58,299 nt of DNA from Labilithrix sp. (GCA_019637105.1 JAHBWF010000034.1:1-58299), one strand, 5' to 3'. Counted from the first letter of the stretch, positions 1 to 7,030 are shown. Numbers and translations: made by a program. Notes: generated from the letters alone by a model not told the origin.

Positions 1-888
1 GAGCTTCTTGAGCAACGGGAGGAGGGCGGGCTCGATGGGGACCTGACGGCGAGCCGCGTTCGACTTCGTGCCCTGGACGGTGATGACGCCGTGCTCGAAG
101 TCGACGTGCGCTGCCTCGAGACGTTCCAGCTCGGAGCGCCGCATGGCCGTGTAGATGGCGACGGCGTAGCAGCGCCGACGCGGAAGAGGGATCTCTTCAC
201 ACGAAAGGAGCTGGCGAACCTCGGAGGGGTAGAGCGCCTCCTGCTCCCGGCTATCCGTCGAGATCGGGGGCTGGACGCCGAAGGTGGGATCCACACGAAG
301 CACGCGGAGATGGTCGAGCTTCGAGGACAGTGCCTCGCGAAAGCCCGACGTGACCTCGGACCAGATGTGGGCCGCCGACTTGGCGGACAGCCCGGCCTTC
401 CGCATCTTGCCGAGCCGTTCTTCACGCTCGACGGCACCTTCGTAGAAACGCATGCGGAGCCGAACCTGATCGTCGAGCTTGGCAACGATGGCTCGGAGGT
501 GCTCAATCGTCACCCTGTTCATCGGGAGGTGCCCGATCTCCGGCTCGATCCAGTTCTTGAATCGGTCACGACGATCGCGAACCGCCGTCTGGGGCTTGCC
601 TCGGTTCTTCCTCCCGACTTCGCTTCGTTCGGCGGCCTCGTGGTACTTGCCGTACCAGGTGGTGACGCTGAGGCAGGGAGGTTCGTTGCTAGCCTTCTCG
701 TCTTCGAGCTTCTGCTGCCCCTTGGCGAGAAGCTTACGTTCGCGCTGCTCGCCCCAACGACGAGCGGCGGCTTCGGTCTTGGCATCGACCACCGTGCGAT
801 CTCGAAGGACGGATCGGTCTGGCCATCGGAAACGGACGACGGCCATGAACTTGCCCGTATTCTTCCACGGGGAGACTCGGACGCTCAT
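1..888 (-). CDS. Tyrosine recombinase (integrase), C-terminus cut by the window edge
   Basis: Site-specific tyrosine recombinase, expected to integrate and excise a mobile element. 296 codons are visible, reading leftward off the window. The N-terminus (SVRVSPWKNTGKFMAVVRFR) resembles the arm-binding domain of phage-type integrases. A SAM-like core-binding domain follows, then the start of the catalytic domain with the first catalytic arginine in YTAMRRSELERLEAAHVD and the following beta strand VITVQGTKSNAARRQVPI. The later His/Arg/Tyr boxes lie outside the window. The ATG at 886-888 sits 3 bases after the stop of the upstream excisionase-like gene, so the two are one operon. Codon third positions are less GC-rich than in the genes beyond 5 kb, which fits acquired DNA. 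Family assignment is firm; element identity is unknown. Confidence 0.9.
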   Translation of the reverse strand, partial: MSVRVSPWKNTGKFMAVVRFRWPDRSVLRDRTVVDAKTEAAARRWGEQRERKLLAKGQQKLEDEKASNEPPCLSVTTWYGKYHEAAERSEVGRKNRGKPQTAVRDRRDRFKNWIEPEIGHLPMNRVTIEHLRAIVAKLDDQVRLRMRFYEGAVEREERLGKMRKAGLSAKSAAHIWSEVTSGFREALSSKLDHLRVLRVDPTFGVQPPISTDSREQEALYPSEVRQLLSCEEIPLPRRRCYAVAIYTAMRRSELERLEAAHVDFEHGVITVQGTKSNAARRQVPIEPALLPLLKKL

Positions 889-891
889 GGG

Positions 892-1143
892 TCACTTCTT
901 CCGGGGCGCGACGAGCCGATCGCGCACATACTGGACACGGCGGCCGGTATACACGACGGAGCCAGCCGGCATCTGGTAGCGCTGGGTTCGCTTCTTCAGT
1001 GCCTCGAGGGTGATGCCGAGCAGGTGCGTGGCCTCCGGGGCGTTGATCAGGAGCGGGCGCTCGCCGCCGTTGCCGTTCGGTGGCGTTGCGGCAGTAGCCC
1101 GCGTGAGCATCCCCGTGAACCCATCGACGCCGGAGAACCGCAC
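892..1143 (-). CDS. Excisionase-like small DNA-binding protein
   Basis: An 83-residue protein (GTG start at 1143; an in-frame ATG at 1110 would give 72 residues). The C-terminal half has the layout of a MerR/excisionase-type winged helix: LLINAPEATHLLGITLEALK (helix-turn-helix), then the wing and basic tail (VYTGRRVQYVRDRLVAPRKK). Proteins of this type direct recombinases toward excision or regulate them. Its stop is 3 bases before the integrase start, so the genes are co-transcribed, which supports the excisionase reading. It could instead be only a repressor of the integrase operon. The N-terminal 20 residues are low complexity and the exact start is uncertain. Confidence 0.65.
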   Translation of the reverse strand: MRFSGVDGFTGMLTRATAATPPNGNGGERPLLINAPEATHLLGITLEALKKRTQRYQMPAGSVVYTGRRVQYVRDRLVAPRKK

Positions 1144-1148
1144 GGTGA

Positions 1149-1394
1149 CGGGCCACTCGCTGTTGGCGGTCGCCGGACGGCGACATTGCGACCTCGGCGG
1201 AGGACAGCCTTTGGCACTTCTCCGAGACGCTTGGACAGCTCATCAAGAAGCACTCGACGATTCTCGGGCACTTCCGTCCCGACTTCGAGGGCTATGCGCC
1301 GTACGCGAAAAACCTCGTCGTCGGAACTCCACCGCTCGAGGACGCCGAACATGGATCGCCCCGTGAGAAAACTGACTCAGCCAGCCTTCGTTGA
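1149..1394 (+). pseudogene. Orphan coding fragment lacking a start codon
   Basis: The plus-strand frame is open from a stop at 1146-1148 to the stop at 1392-1394 but has no ATG, GTG or TTG. The encoded residues look like a real protein rather than a shadow: from 1176 it reads DGDIATSAEDSLWHF, then LGQLIKKHSTILGHF and RPDFEGYAPYAKNLVV, with GC-rich third positions. I do not recognise the family. The simplest explanation is the 3' remnant of a gene truncated when the recombinase module arrived. The competing minus-strand reading of the same DNA has poorer codon usage (CGC GTA CGG CGC ATA). Moderate to low confidence. Confidence 0.35.
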
Positions 1395-1435
1395 ACTCCC
1401 CCGCGTCCACGGTCGCGAAGAGGGGGGGCGTCCGG

Positions 1436-1627
1436 GGTTCTCCCCCTCACAGGTACTAGTGCATCTTACGCGCTTCGTCTGCGTTCACGGGTTCTAGGCG
1501 CAGGTTCTATTTGGGGAGAAGTGGGGTACTCCCGGAGGGCGAACAATAGGCCGTCCCACCAGAGAACGCAGGTTCTCCCCCGGGGGGTCATACAGTTCTC
1601 CCGGCCTGACTTGTTGCTCGCGGTTCT
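1436..1627. repeat. Cluster of GGTTCT-type short repeats upstream of the HTH-ART operon
   Basis: This non-coding stretch, between the leftward xis-int operon and the rightward HTH gene, repeats the core GGTTCT at 1436-1441, 1490-1495, 1503-1508, 1571-1576 and 1622-1627, with a variant AGTTCT at 1594-1599. Two copies share the longer word CGCAGGTTCT (1499-1508, 1567-1576), and GGTTCTCCCCC occurs at 1436-1446 and, nearly identical, at 1571-1581. The inverse word GGGGAGAA appears near 1513. Arrays of this kind are typical of operator clusters or iteron-type replication origins. Which of the two applies cannot be told from sequence alone. Confidence 0.5.
1562..1577. promoter_or_regulatory. Palindrome GAGAAC-N4-GTTCTC, putative operator
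   Basis: A perfect 6-base inverted repeat, GAGAAC GCAG GTTCTC, lies 68 bases before the start of the winged-helix gene. It is embedded in the GGTTCT repeat cluster. A site of this size fits a dimeric helix-turn-helix protein; the first gene of the operon encodes one, so autoregulation is a natural inference. Confidence 0.4.
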
Positions 1628-1645
1628 TGCGCGTATCTGTTTCGT

Positions 1646-2323
1646 ATGCGGAAGGCGAAGCAAGCTGCGAAGAGCGGCTCGACAAAGAAACTGAAGCTGC
1701 CACGGAAGTCGGTAACCGTGGCGGGGGCTCAGCGCTCGATCCCGAAAACAGGAGCATCGCGCGCGACGTCGACGTCGACGTCGACGTTGCCTCCGCACGC
1801 GGCACCCCCAGTTACCGCTCCGACTCCGGACCTCGCGGACAAGGACGACGGCGCACCGGAGCCCCGCACCGCGATGGCGAAGCTGAAGGCACGGTGGGGC
1901 GTCCCGGCTATCGACGCGGGATGGACCGCGCTGCCCTCGGTTCTGCTCGAAAAGCAGGCAGCTCTTCAGCTCGACCCAACGGACATCAACATCATTCTCC
2001 ACATCGCGAAGCACTGGTGGGAAGCGGATCGGCACGCTCACCCGTCGAAAGGAAGTATCGCAAAGGCGATGCAGGTCTCGCCTCGCCACATTCAGAAGCG
2101 GATCAAGGCGCTTGAGGAGGCGAAGTTCATCAAGCGGATCCCTCGGTGGAACGAGAAGGGCAGTCTCTCGTCCGAGTACGACCTGTCTGGTCTCGTGAAG
2201 GCGGTTGAAGGGTTCGCGAAGGAGGCCCTGATCGAACGGGCTGCGAAGAAGAAGATGACTGCCGAACGCATTCACCGAAAGCGTCCGAAGGTTGAGCACG
2301 GAGGGGAGGCAGAAAACTCGTGA
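1646..2323 (+). CDS. Winged-helix (HTH_36-like) protein, putative replication/regulatory protein
   Basis: A 225-residue protein. Residues 1-75 are basic and low complexity, including a Thr-Ser repeat encoded by (ACGTCG)n around 1765-1785. Residues about 90-165 form a winged helix of the HTH_36 type seen in plasmid and phage replication proteins: GWTALPSVLLEKQAALQLDP, then NIILHIAKHWWEADRHAHPS and the recognition helix SIAKAMQVSPRHIQKRIKAL. The C-terminus is Lys/Arg-rich. The stop overlaps the next gene by 4 bases (GTGA at 2320-2323), so it heads a coupled operon with the ADP-ribosyltransferase-fold gene and its partner. It may regulate the operon through the upstream repeats, or replicate the element; the sequence does not decide. 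Confidence 0.75.
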   Translation: MRKAKQAAKSGSTKKLKLPRKSVTVAGAQRSIPKTGASRATSTSTSTLPPHAAPPVTAPTPDLADKDDGAPEPRTAMAKLKARWGVPAIDAGWTALPSVLLEKQAALQLDPTDINIILHIAKHWWEADRHAHPSKGSIAKAMQVSPRHIQKRIKALEEAKFIKRIPRWNEKGSLSSEYDLSGLVKAVEGFAKEALIERAAKKKMTAERIHRKRPKVEHGGEAENS

Positions 2324-2892
2324 AGTACGACCGAACTGTCGTCGCCTACCACGGTTGCGATGCCGAGGTTGCCGAGACGATCCTCCGCGGCGAGGCCACG
2401 TTCAAGAAGAGTCAGAACGCGTACGACTGGCTCGGCGCGGGCATCTACTTCTGGGAATACGGAGCAGATCGCGCTCTCAAGTTCGCCCATGACCAGAAAC
2501 GTCGGGGCAAGGTGAAGACCCCCGCCATCGTGGGAGCCATCATCCAGCTCGGGAACTGCTTCGACCTGATGGACACGAAGTTCACCGACGAGCTTCCAAC
2601 AGCATTTGCCATGCTGAAGAAGCTCCACCGAGCGATCGGGAGCCCCCTCCCGAAAAACCGCGGAAAGACGCCCGACAAAGAGCTGCGGCTCCTCGACTGC
2701 GCCGTTCTGAACCTCTACCTGCAACACGTCAAGGACGACCAGGGCATCGACTACAACACCGTGCGGTGCGGCTTCGTGGAGGGACCACCCGCCTTCCACG
2801 GCAGCCGGATACGGCATCAGAGCCATGTTCAGCTTGCCGTTCGCACCCCCGCTTGCATCGTCGGCGTCTTCCGGCCACAATCTTGGGAGTGA
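2320..2892 (+). CDS. PARP-like ADP-ribosyltransferase-fold protein (putative toxin/effector)
   Basis: 190 residues, GTG start overlapping the previous stop. The sequence shows the H-Y-[QE] layout of the ADP-ribosyltransferase superfamily. A YHG motif carries His11. LGAGIYFWE carries Tyr43 and strongly resembles the PARP GKGIYF segment. A C-terminal strand, SHVQLAVRTPACIVGVF, offers Gln171 as the third position. I recall this layout (YHG ... YDWLGxGIYFWE ... HIQ-AVR-P-CI-G-F) from uncharacterised bacterial proteins, but I know of no biochemical study. Family knowledge would predict NAD-dependent modification of a protein or nucleic acid. The gene is coupled by GTGA overlaps to a DNA-binding protein upstream and a 70-residue protein downstream, on a recombinase-bearing island. 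Toxin or defence effector is an inference; the fold call is fairly secure. Confidence 0.7.
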   Translation: MKYDRTVVAYHGCDAEVAETILRGEATFKKSQNAYDWLGAGIYFWEYGADRALKFAHDQKRRGKVKTPAIVGAIIQLGNCFDLMDTKFTDELPTAFAMLKKLHRAIGSPLPKNRGKTPDKELRLLDCAVLNLYLQHVKDDQGIDYNTVRCGFVEGPPAFHGSRIRHQSHVQLAVRTPACIVGVFRPQSWE

Positions 2893-3101
2893 GCAAGGCG
2901 AAGGACCGACTCGATCCGAACGCTCCTGGTCTCGACGAGATGACCCGGAAGCGGCGTCGTGCGCTTGTCTCGATGCAGAAGATGAGTACGGAGGAGCTTT
3001 TGCAGCTTGCCGTCCGCGCGGGCATCTACACCAAGAAGGGCAAGCTCACGAAGCCCTACCGTAAAAACGGCGAGCCGAGCGCGTCCGGGCCGTCGAGCTG
3101 A
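2889..3101 (+). CDS. Small partner protein of the ART-fold gene (putative antitoxin)
   Basis: 70 residues from a GTG at 2889 that overlaps the upstream stop by 4 bases (GTGA). The frame is open further upstream, but only this start fits translational coupling. The protein is basic and helical: an Arg/Lys-rich segment (MTRKRRRALVSMQKMS), then a compact motif ELLQLAVRAGIYTKKGKLTK and a polar tail. I recall the AVRAGIYTKxGKLT motif from other small mobile-element proteins of unknown function. Size, charge and coupling fit an antitoxin, chaperone or specificity subunit for the ADP-ribosyltransferase-fold protein. No function is established. Confidence 0.65.
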   Translation: MSKAKDRLDPNAPGLDEMTRKRRRALVSMQKMSTEELLQLAVRAGIYTKKGKLTKPYRKNGEPSASGPSS

Positions 3102-3267
3102 TCCCTCTCCGAGACGATCGGAAGCGGAAGCGCCGTGAGGTTCGACGGGGAAACGAACTCTCGACCGGACCGTCCTCCGCGAATGCAGTTCGGGGAGGAG
3201 CCAGTTGTCGTTTCTCCACGCCCGGCTCGTCGGCGTTGACGGTCGCCTGAGCTAGGCAAATGCTGTC

Positions 3268-3702
3268 GTGGTGCCAGTCACGACGGTGTTCAAAGACAGG
3301 CTTCCAAAAAATGTCGGCTTCTCCGTCGGCGCCGCCGCGCTGAACGAGATCCTCCGGAACGCCAACGCGGCCGTCTACTTCGTGAACTCGTCTACCTGGG
3401 TGAGGCAGGCGGCTCCGCTGACCAGACCCAAGCTGCCCTTGCTCCGGTGGCAGCGGCAACGGCCTCGACTCCGCGTAGGGAACGAGCGCGTTCGCGACAT
3501 GCCGGAGGACTGTGGCCTCTACATCCTCGTGTACGCGGTGCCGTCGACGGTGAAGCACGATGCCTATGCTGCCCTCGTGGCTTCGGCCTCAGCGTGGTTG
3601 CCGACCTCGAAAGACGCGTCTACCCGAGAAGGCGCCTTCGTCGAGTTCTCCACGTCGAACGCCAGGGGCTCCGTCACGCACGTGCTGCCGAACTGGTGGT
3701 GA
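3268..3702 (+). CDS. Hypothetical protein, 144 aa
   Basis: The only possible start in this frame is a GTG at 3268 (stop at 3253-3255), with no convincing ribosome binding site. Codon third positions are strongly GC-rich and the protein looks natural: VTTVFKDRLPKNVGFSVGAA near the N-terminus, AAVYFVNSSTWVRQ, and a hydrophobic strand DCGLYILVYAVPSTVKHDAY. There are no signal peptide, membrane segments or recognisable motifs. It stands alone, 166 bases after the ART operon, so it may or may not belong to the same unit. I do not recognise the family. Confidence 0.5.
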   Translation: MVPVTTVFKDRLPKNVGFSVGAAALNEILRNANAAVYFVNSSTWVRQAAPLTRPKLPLLRWQRQRPRLRVGNERVRDMPEDCGLYILVYAVPSTVKHDAYAALVASASAWLPTSKDASTREGAFVEFSTSNARGSVTHVLPNWW

Positions 3703-3902
3703 CGGGGTGTCGCCGTTCCGTTGGCTCCATATTGGCGCGACACCCGGCCCATCCGGTCCCTCGCTGTCCTGGCCGGTCCCTTCGCCGACAAGCACGATCG
3801 CCCGAGAAAACGGCCGCTTCGTGCGTTCTCCAGCTCATAGGGACGCCGCGAAACAGGCCGGCTCGCCTTCAAGTCCCGGTTGGCCCACCAGCTTCGCATC
3901 CG

Positions 3903-3936
3903 AAAAAAGCCCTTCCGTGTCATCGCGAAGGAAGGG
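3903..3936 (-). terminator. Rho-independent terminator of the decayed recombinase
   Basis: On the minus strand, CCCTTCC pairs perfectly with GGAAGGG (7 bp, 3930-3936 and 3910-3916, 13-base loop). A run of six T follows at 3908-3903. It lies 37 bases past the stop of the degraded tyrosine recombinase on the same strand, as expected for that gene's original terminator. Confidence 0.6.
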
Positions 3937-3972
3937 GGGGACATGAGGGGGCACGACGCTCCCTCTTCGCGT

Positions 3973-4330
3973 TTAAGCCGTCCGCTTCGTGGAGGGCAGG
4001 TGCACGAGCTTGGCCCCGCCAAGGACGCTGGCCGGCAGGGGCCGGATGCGGCGTGCCGAACTTCGCGCTCACCGACGCCGCCTTCCCCAAGTACCTGCGG
4101 GGCATGGCGACGTCGAAGAGTCCGCACGGTGAGGAGGAAGAGCTGGCTCTTCTCCGCGACAGCCCAGTGCGTGATCGCCGGATGCCGCGTGTCGTGGACG
4201 TTGAACGGCATTACGTGGGCGTCGTCACGGTAGAGCGCTGCTTTGATGATGCAGCGGCCTCGGCTCCGGCGGCTAGCGGCGCTCGTCGCCGGCCGGAACA
4301 GCTGAATCGAGCGTGTCGGGCGGTGGTCCT
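3973..4330 (-). pseudogene. Decayed C-terminal part of a second tyrosine recombinase
   Basis: The reading is spread over three minus-strand frames. First frame (about 4330-4105): LYRDDAHVMPFNVHDTRHP then ITHWAVAEKSQLFLLT, containing an H-x-x-R box typical of tyrosine recombinases. Second frame: DVAMPRRYLGKAASVSAKFG, with the Tyr of the RYLG box. Third frame: LPASVLGGAKLVHLPSTKR, ending in TAA at 3973-3975. At least two frameshifts separate them, and the expected G-H-T/S-D box has become GLFD, so the product cannot be active. A terminator follows. It is unrelated in position to the intact recombinase at the left edge and suggests an older insertion in the same place. Confidence 0.6.
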
Positions 4331-4367
4331 CCCCTTGCACGTCCCACGTTCGGAGAGGAGTCGACCC

Positions 4368-4658
4368 ATGGCCGGAGACGTCGAAGAACAACAAGCACGA
4401 GAGCAGACCGAGCATCGCACCGAGACCGAGGACATCGGTTCGCCGATCTCGAACGAGGCCTACAACGTGATCACCGCGTTGCAGGCGAAGCTCGAGGGGC
4501 TCGAGGCGTATCGCAAGTACGCGAAGGACGGCGATACGGAGCTTTGGCGCGAGCTCACGCGAAACGAGGTACAGCTCGTCTGTCGACTCGTCGACAAGCT
4601 CGAAGCGCTCGTCAAGGCGGGCGAGCTTCGGATGAAGGAGCCAGGCGATACCCACTGA
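4368..4658 (+). CDS. Conserved-looking 96-aa protein of unknown function
   Basis: ATG at 4368, with an excellent ribosome binding site (GGAGAGGAG, 4351-4359) that fixes the start although the frame is open much further upstream. The N-terminus is acidic and Gln/Glu-rich. The body is helical and coiled-coil-like: NEAYNVITALQAKLEGLEAY, ELTRNEVQLVCRLVDKLEAL, then a short tail. No Cys, membrane segment or signal peptide. I do not recognise a named family. Placed at the right end of the accessory region, just past the recombinase remnant, it may belong to the island or be the first host gene. A soluble helical adaptor is the most that can be said. Confidence 0.7.
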   Translation: MAGDVEEQQAREQTEHRTETEDIGSPISNEAYNVITALQAKLEGLEAYRKYAKDGDTELWRELTRNEVQLVCRLVDKLEALVKAGELRMKEPGDTH

Positions 4659-5252
4659 GTCGCGTGAGAGCTGAGGTGCGCGCGAGCCGTCGCTCGCAGC
4701 CTTCGTTCTCCGGCGATCCGGCTCCGGCGTGCCGGTCGGGACAGCGAGGCGCGCCGCCCGAGCGCGTCGGACGGCACGCATTCGCTTGCAGAGGGCTCGA
4801 TCCCGAACGCTCGCAGAGGGCTCGGGTCCGAACGGAGAGCTGGGTGAACGAGCAGCCAGAGGTCCCCATTCGGATCGCGATCGAGCTCGAGGAGGTGATG
4901 GAGGACGAGGGGCGCGTCGAGGCGGGAGAGACGCGACGGAGTCGGGATGGTTCCACAAACCAAGTGTCCCGAGCGTTCGGGGCGGACATGAGAAGCGTCG
5001 GCGCGGCCTGCACTCCGTGACGCGAACGGCACGTCGCTCATCGGGACAACGAGCGTCGCGGAGCGTGCCCGACGCGGATCGTAGGACTCCCGCGGCTTCG
5101 CGCGCGCTCCAGCATTCGTTGGGACGCCGCACGGCCAGCTCCACTCGAGTCCGGTCGGCCTATGGGGTTCGACTCGGAAACGAGCTTTCGCTTGAGAGCT
5201 CCGCGGAGCGAGCCGTGACGGTAAGCGTCTCTGCTCGGAGCGCGCCGCGCGG
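4659..5252. other. 594-base stretch with no convincing gene
   Basis: Between the 96-residue gene and the end of coq4. Several frames stay open because of GC content but give Arg/Ser-rich shadow products. The only mildly protein-like piece is a plus-strand frame from a GTG at 4842 to 5020 (VNEQPEVPIRIAIELEEVME, then a poor tail), possibly a relic. A two-copy 25-base tandem repeat lies at 4785-4834. Confidence 0.5.
4785..4834. repeat. Tandem duplication, 2 x 25 bp
   Basis: Positions 4785-4809 and 4810-4834 are adjacent copies differing at four positions; both contain GCAGAGGGCTCG and end CCGAACG. No gene covers it convincingly. Confidence 0.6.
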
Positions 5253-5969
5253 TCAGGCCGCTGCGTTGAGCTCGGAGCTGCGGATCTTCGTATAGACCGG
5301 CGGAGCGCCGAGGGAGAGGCGCGCTCGAACGTCGGAGAGCGGTTGGGCGAGGAGCGCGTCCCAGTCCTGGCCGGGGAGCCACGCCGCTCTCCGGCCGCGT
5401 CGGAAGCCGTCGAGGATCGTCCGGCGCGCCGCTCGGCCTCGGTCCGCGCCGCTCGTGGTCTTGCTCAGCCCGATCACGATCACGAGCGCGATGGCCGGGT
5501 TCCAGGTCTGGGCGAAGGAGAAGGCGAGCAGCGCGGTCTCGCCGAGGACGTCTCCCGAGTAGCCGGTCGCGGCGTGCCAGAGGTCGTGCGTGTCGCGCAT
5601 CCAGCGGTGGACCCACGCGAGGTCCGGAGGGAGCGAGACCTCGTTGGTCATCCCGATCTCGCTCGCCGCGCGGATGCCTTCGGCGGAGATGTTCTCGCGC
5701 TCCACGAACGCGAGGTACGCGCGACCGAGCGATCCCTCGGGCAGGCGCGCGAGCGCCGCGCGATCGGCGAGGCGCTCGACGATGTCCGGCCGCGCCTCGT
5801 ACAGGCGGCGGCCCGCGTCGCTCGACTGCATCCGGCGCGCGACGCGGGCGAGCGTGTCCCAGGAGAGCGACTCGATGATCGTGAACACCTGCGGCAGGTC
5901 GTCGGGGTCCGCGGCGAGGATGCGGGCGGCGCGGAGGGCACGGCGAGGCTCGAACTGGACGTGGCGCAT
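5253..5969 (-). CDS. coq4: Coq4 family protein (ubiquinone biosynthesis)
   Basis: 238 residues, ATG at 5967-5969. Coq4 is a scaffold or enzyme of ubiquinone assembly in eukaryotes, with many bacterial homologues. The diagnostic motif HDxxH-x11-E is present: HDLWHAATGY followed by Glu in VLGETALLAF. A hydrophobic segment near TWNPAIALVIVIGLS follows. Length matches the family. The gene is divergent from a TetR regulator, and a TGACA-N4-TGTCA palindrome lies 24 bases upstream of its start, overlapping a TTGACA hexamer that could be its -35 box. Control by that regulator is the obvious inference. Bacterial Coq4 proteins are not all proven to act on quinones. Confidence 0.85.
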   Translation of the reverse strand: MRHVQFEPRRALRAARILAADPDDLPQVFTIIESLSWDTLARVARRMQSSDAGRRLYEARPDIVERLADRAALARLPEGSLGRAYLAFVERENISAEGIRAASEIGMTNEVSLPPDLAWVHRWMRDTHDLWHAATGYSGDVLGETALLAFSFAQTWNPAIALVIVIGLSKTTSGADRGRAARRTILDGFRRGRRAAWLPGQDWDALLAQPLSDVRARLSLGAPPVYTKIRSSELNAAA

Positions 5970-5992
5970 GGCACTCTGACGATGACCGATAC

Positions 5993-6006
5993 TGACAGAC
6001 TTGTCA
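5993..6006. promoter_or_regulatory. Palindrome TGACA-N4-TGTCA between coq4 and tetR
   Basis: A perfect 5-base inverted repeat, TGACA GACT TGTCA, sits in the divergent intergenic region. On the minus strand it overlaps TTGACA (6008-6003), a consensus -35 hexamer facing coq4. The layout suits a TetR repressor that blocks coq4 and possibly itself. Binding is inferred only. Confidence 0.5.
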
Positions 6007-6056
6007 ATTGTGGCCATACGCTTGTCGGCGACGGGCGGGCGCGCGATGCTGAGCCC

Positions 6057-6812
6057 GTGCGGAGGCGCGAAGGGACGAGACCCGCGGTCGCGCGCGGGAC
6101 GCGCGGGAGAGGACGCCCGCGGGCCGCGAAGGCGGGCGACGCCTCGAAGGCGACCGGCAAGGCGTCGCCCGCGGACGGGACGGCCTCGGAGCCGCGCGCG
6201 AAGCCGCCGCGGAGGCGCCTCGACGCCGCGACCGCGCGCGCGCGGATCCTCGACGCGGCGGAGAAGCGGCTCGTGGTCGTCGGGCCCTCGGGCATCCGCC
6301 TCCAGGACGTCGCGGCCGACGCGGGCATCGCGCACCCGACCGTGCTCCATCACTTCGGCAGCCGCGAGCAGCTCGTGCAGGAGGTCATCGCCCGCTCGCT
6401 CGGGGCGATCAACGCCGCGCTGGTCGAGGCGATCCGCGCGTCGAACGGGGGCGAAGCCGAGCTCGAGTCGCTCCTCGAGGACGTCGCCGAGACGTTGAAG
6501 CGGACCGGCCACGGACGCGTGATCCTCTGGCTCGCCCTCGAGGGGCACCCCTTCTACGAGGGCGACGTGAGCCTGACCGACATCGTCGAGGCGACGCACA
6601 CGTTGAGGCTCGCGCGACGGACCTCGAAGGCGCGGCCTCCGCGCGTGGACACGGCGCGCCTCGTGGTCCTCGCCGCGCTCGTCCTGGTCGGCGGCTCGGT
6701 GCTCGGGCCGACCATGCTCGCGAAGGCCGGCCTCGACGGTCCCGGTGCCGAGGCCGGCTTCCGCCGCTGGCTCGCCCGCCTCCTGGTCGAGCACCTCGAG
6801 CACGGAGGCTGA
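6057..6812 (+). CDS. TetR family transcriptional regulator
   Basis: 251 residues from the GTG at 6057. The upstream in-frame ATG at 5982 would place the palindromic operator inside the coding sequence, so the later start is preferred. After a basic, Arg/Ala-rich 60-residue extension comes a TetR N-terminal domain: ARILDAAEKRLVVVGPSGIR, then LQDVAADAGIAHPTVLHHFG with the usual recognition helix and the conserved HHFGSREQLV turn. The C-terminal ligand domain is all-helical and ends in a hydrophobic segment (LVVLAALVLVGGSVLGPTML) plus an amphipathic helix. Divergent from coq4; likely controls coq4 and itself. The ligand is not predictable. Confidence 0.85.
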   Translation: MRRREGTRPAVARGTRGRGRPRAAKAGDASKATGKASPADGTASEPRAKPPRRRLDAATARARILDAAEKRLVVVGPSGIRLQDVAADAGIAHPTVLHHFGSREQLVQEVIARSLGAINAALVEAIRASNGGEAELESLLEDVAETLKRTGHGRVILWLALEGHPFYEGDVSLTDIVEATHTLRLARRTSKARPPRVDTARLVVLAALVLVGGSVLGPTMLAKAGLDGPGAEAGFRRWLARLLVEHLEHGG

Positions 6813-7030
6813 CGGACGCGCGACGGTCGTACACGCCGCGCCACGCGCTTCTTCCGCTCGCGCGTCCGGGCGCGGGCGCTCACGCCGTTTCGGGGCGTGA
6901 ACCGTGGGGATGCGGCGGCCATGCGCAGCCGGCTTCGAGGCCCCGCGACTTCCCGCTGGCGGCGCGCGACCGCTCTGTGCGTCAATGACGTCAGGTTCGG
7001 CCCGCCGGGTCTCGCGAGGAGGCAGCAACG

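Noticed and set aside
1047-1352. Minus-strand 101-residue frame upstream of the excisionase gene
   Set aside because: It overlaps the excisionase and has poorer codon bias than the plus-strand fragment in the same DNA.
5982-6056. Earlier ATG start for the TetR gene
   Set aside because: It would put the divergent palindrome and coq4 promoter inside the coding sequence.
5253-7028. Long minus-strand frame continuing through tetR into coq4
   Set aside because: Only the part from 5969 down is protein-like (Coq4); the rest is the reverse of the TetR coding region.
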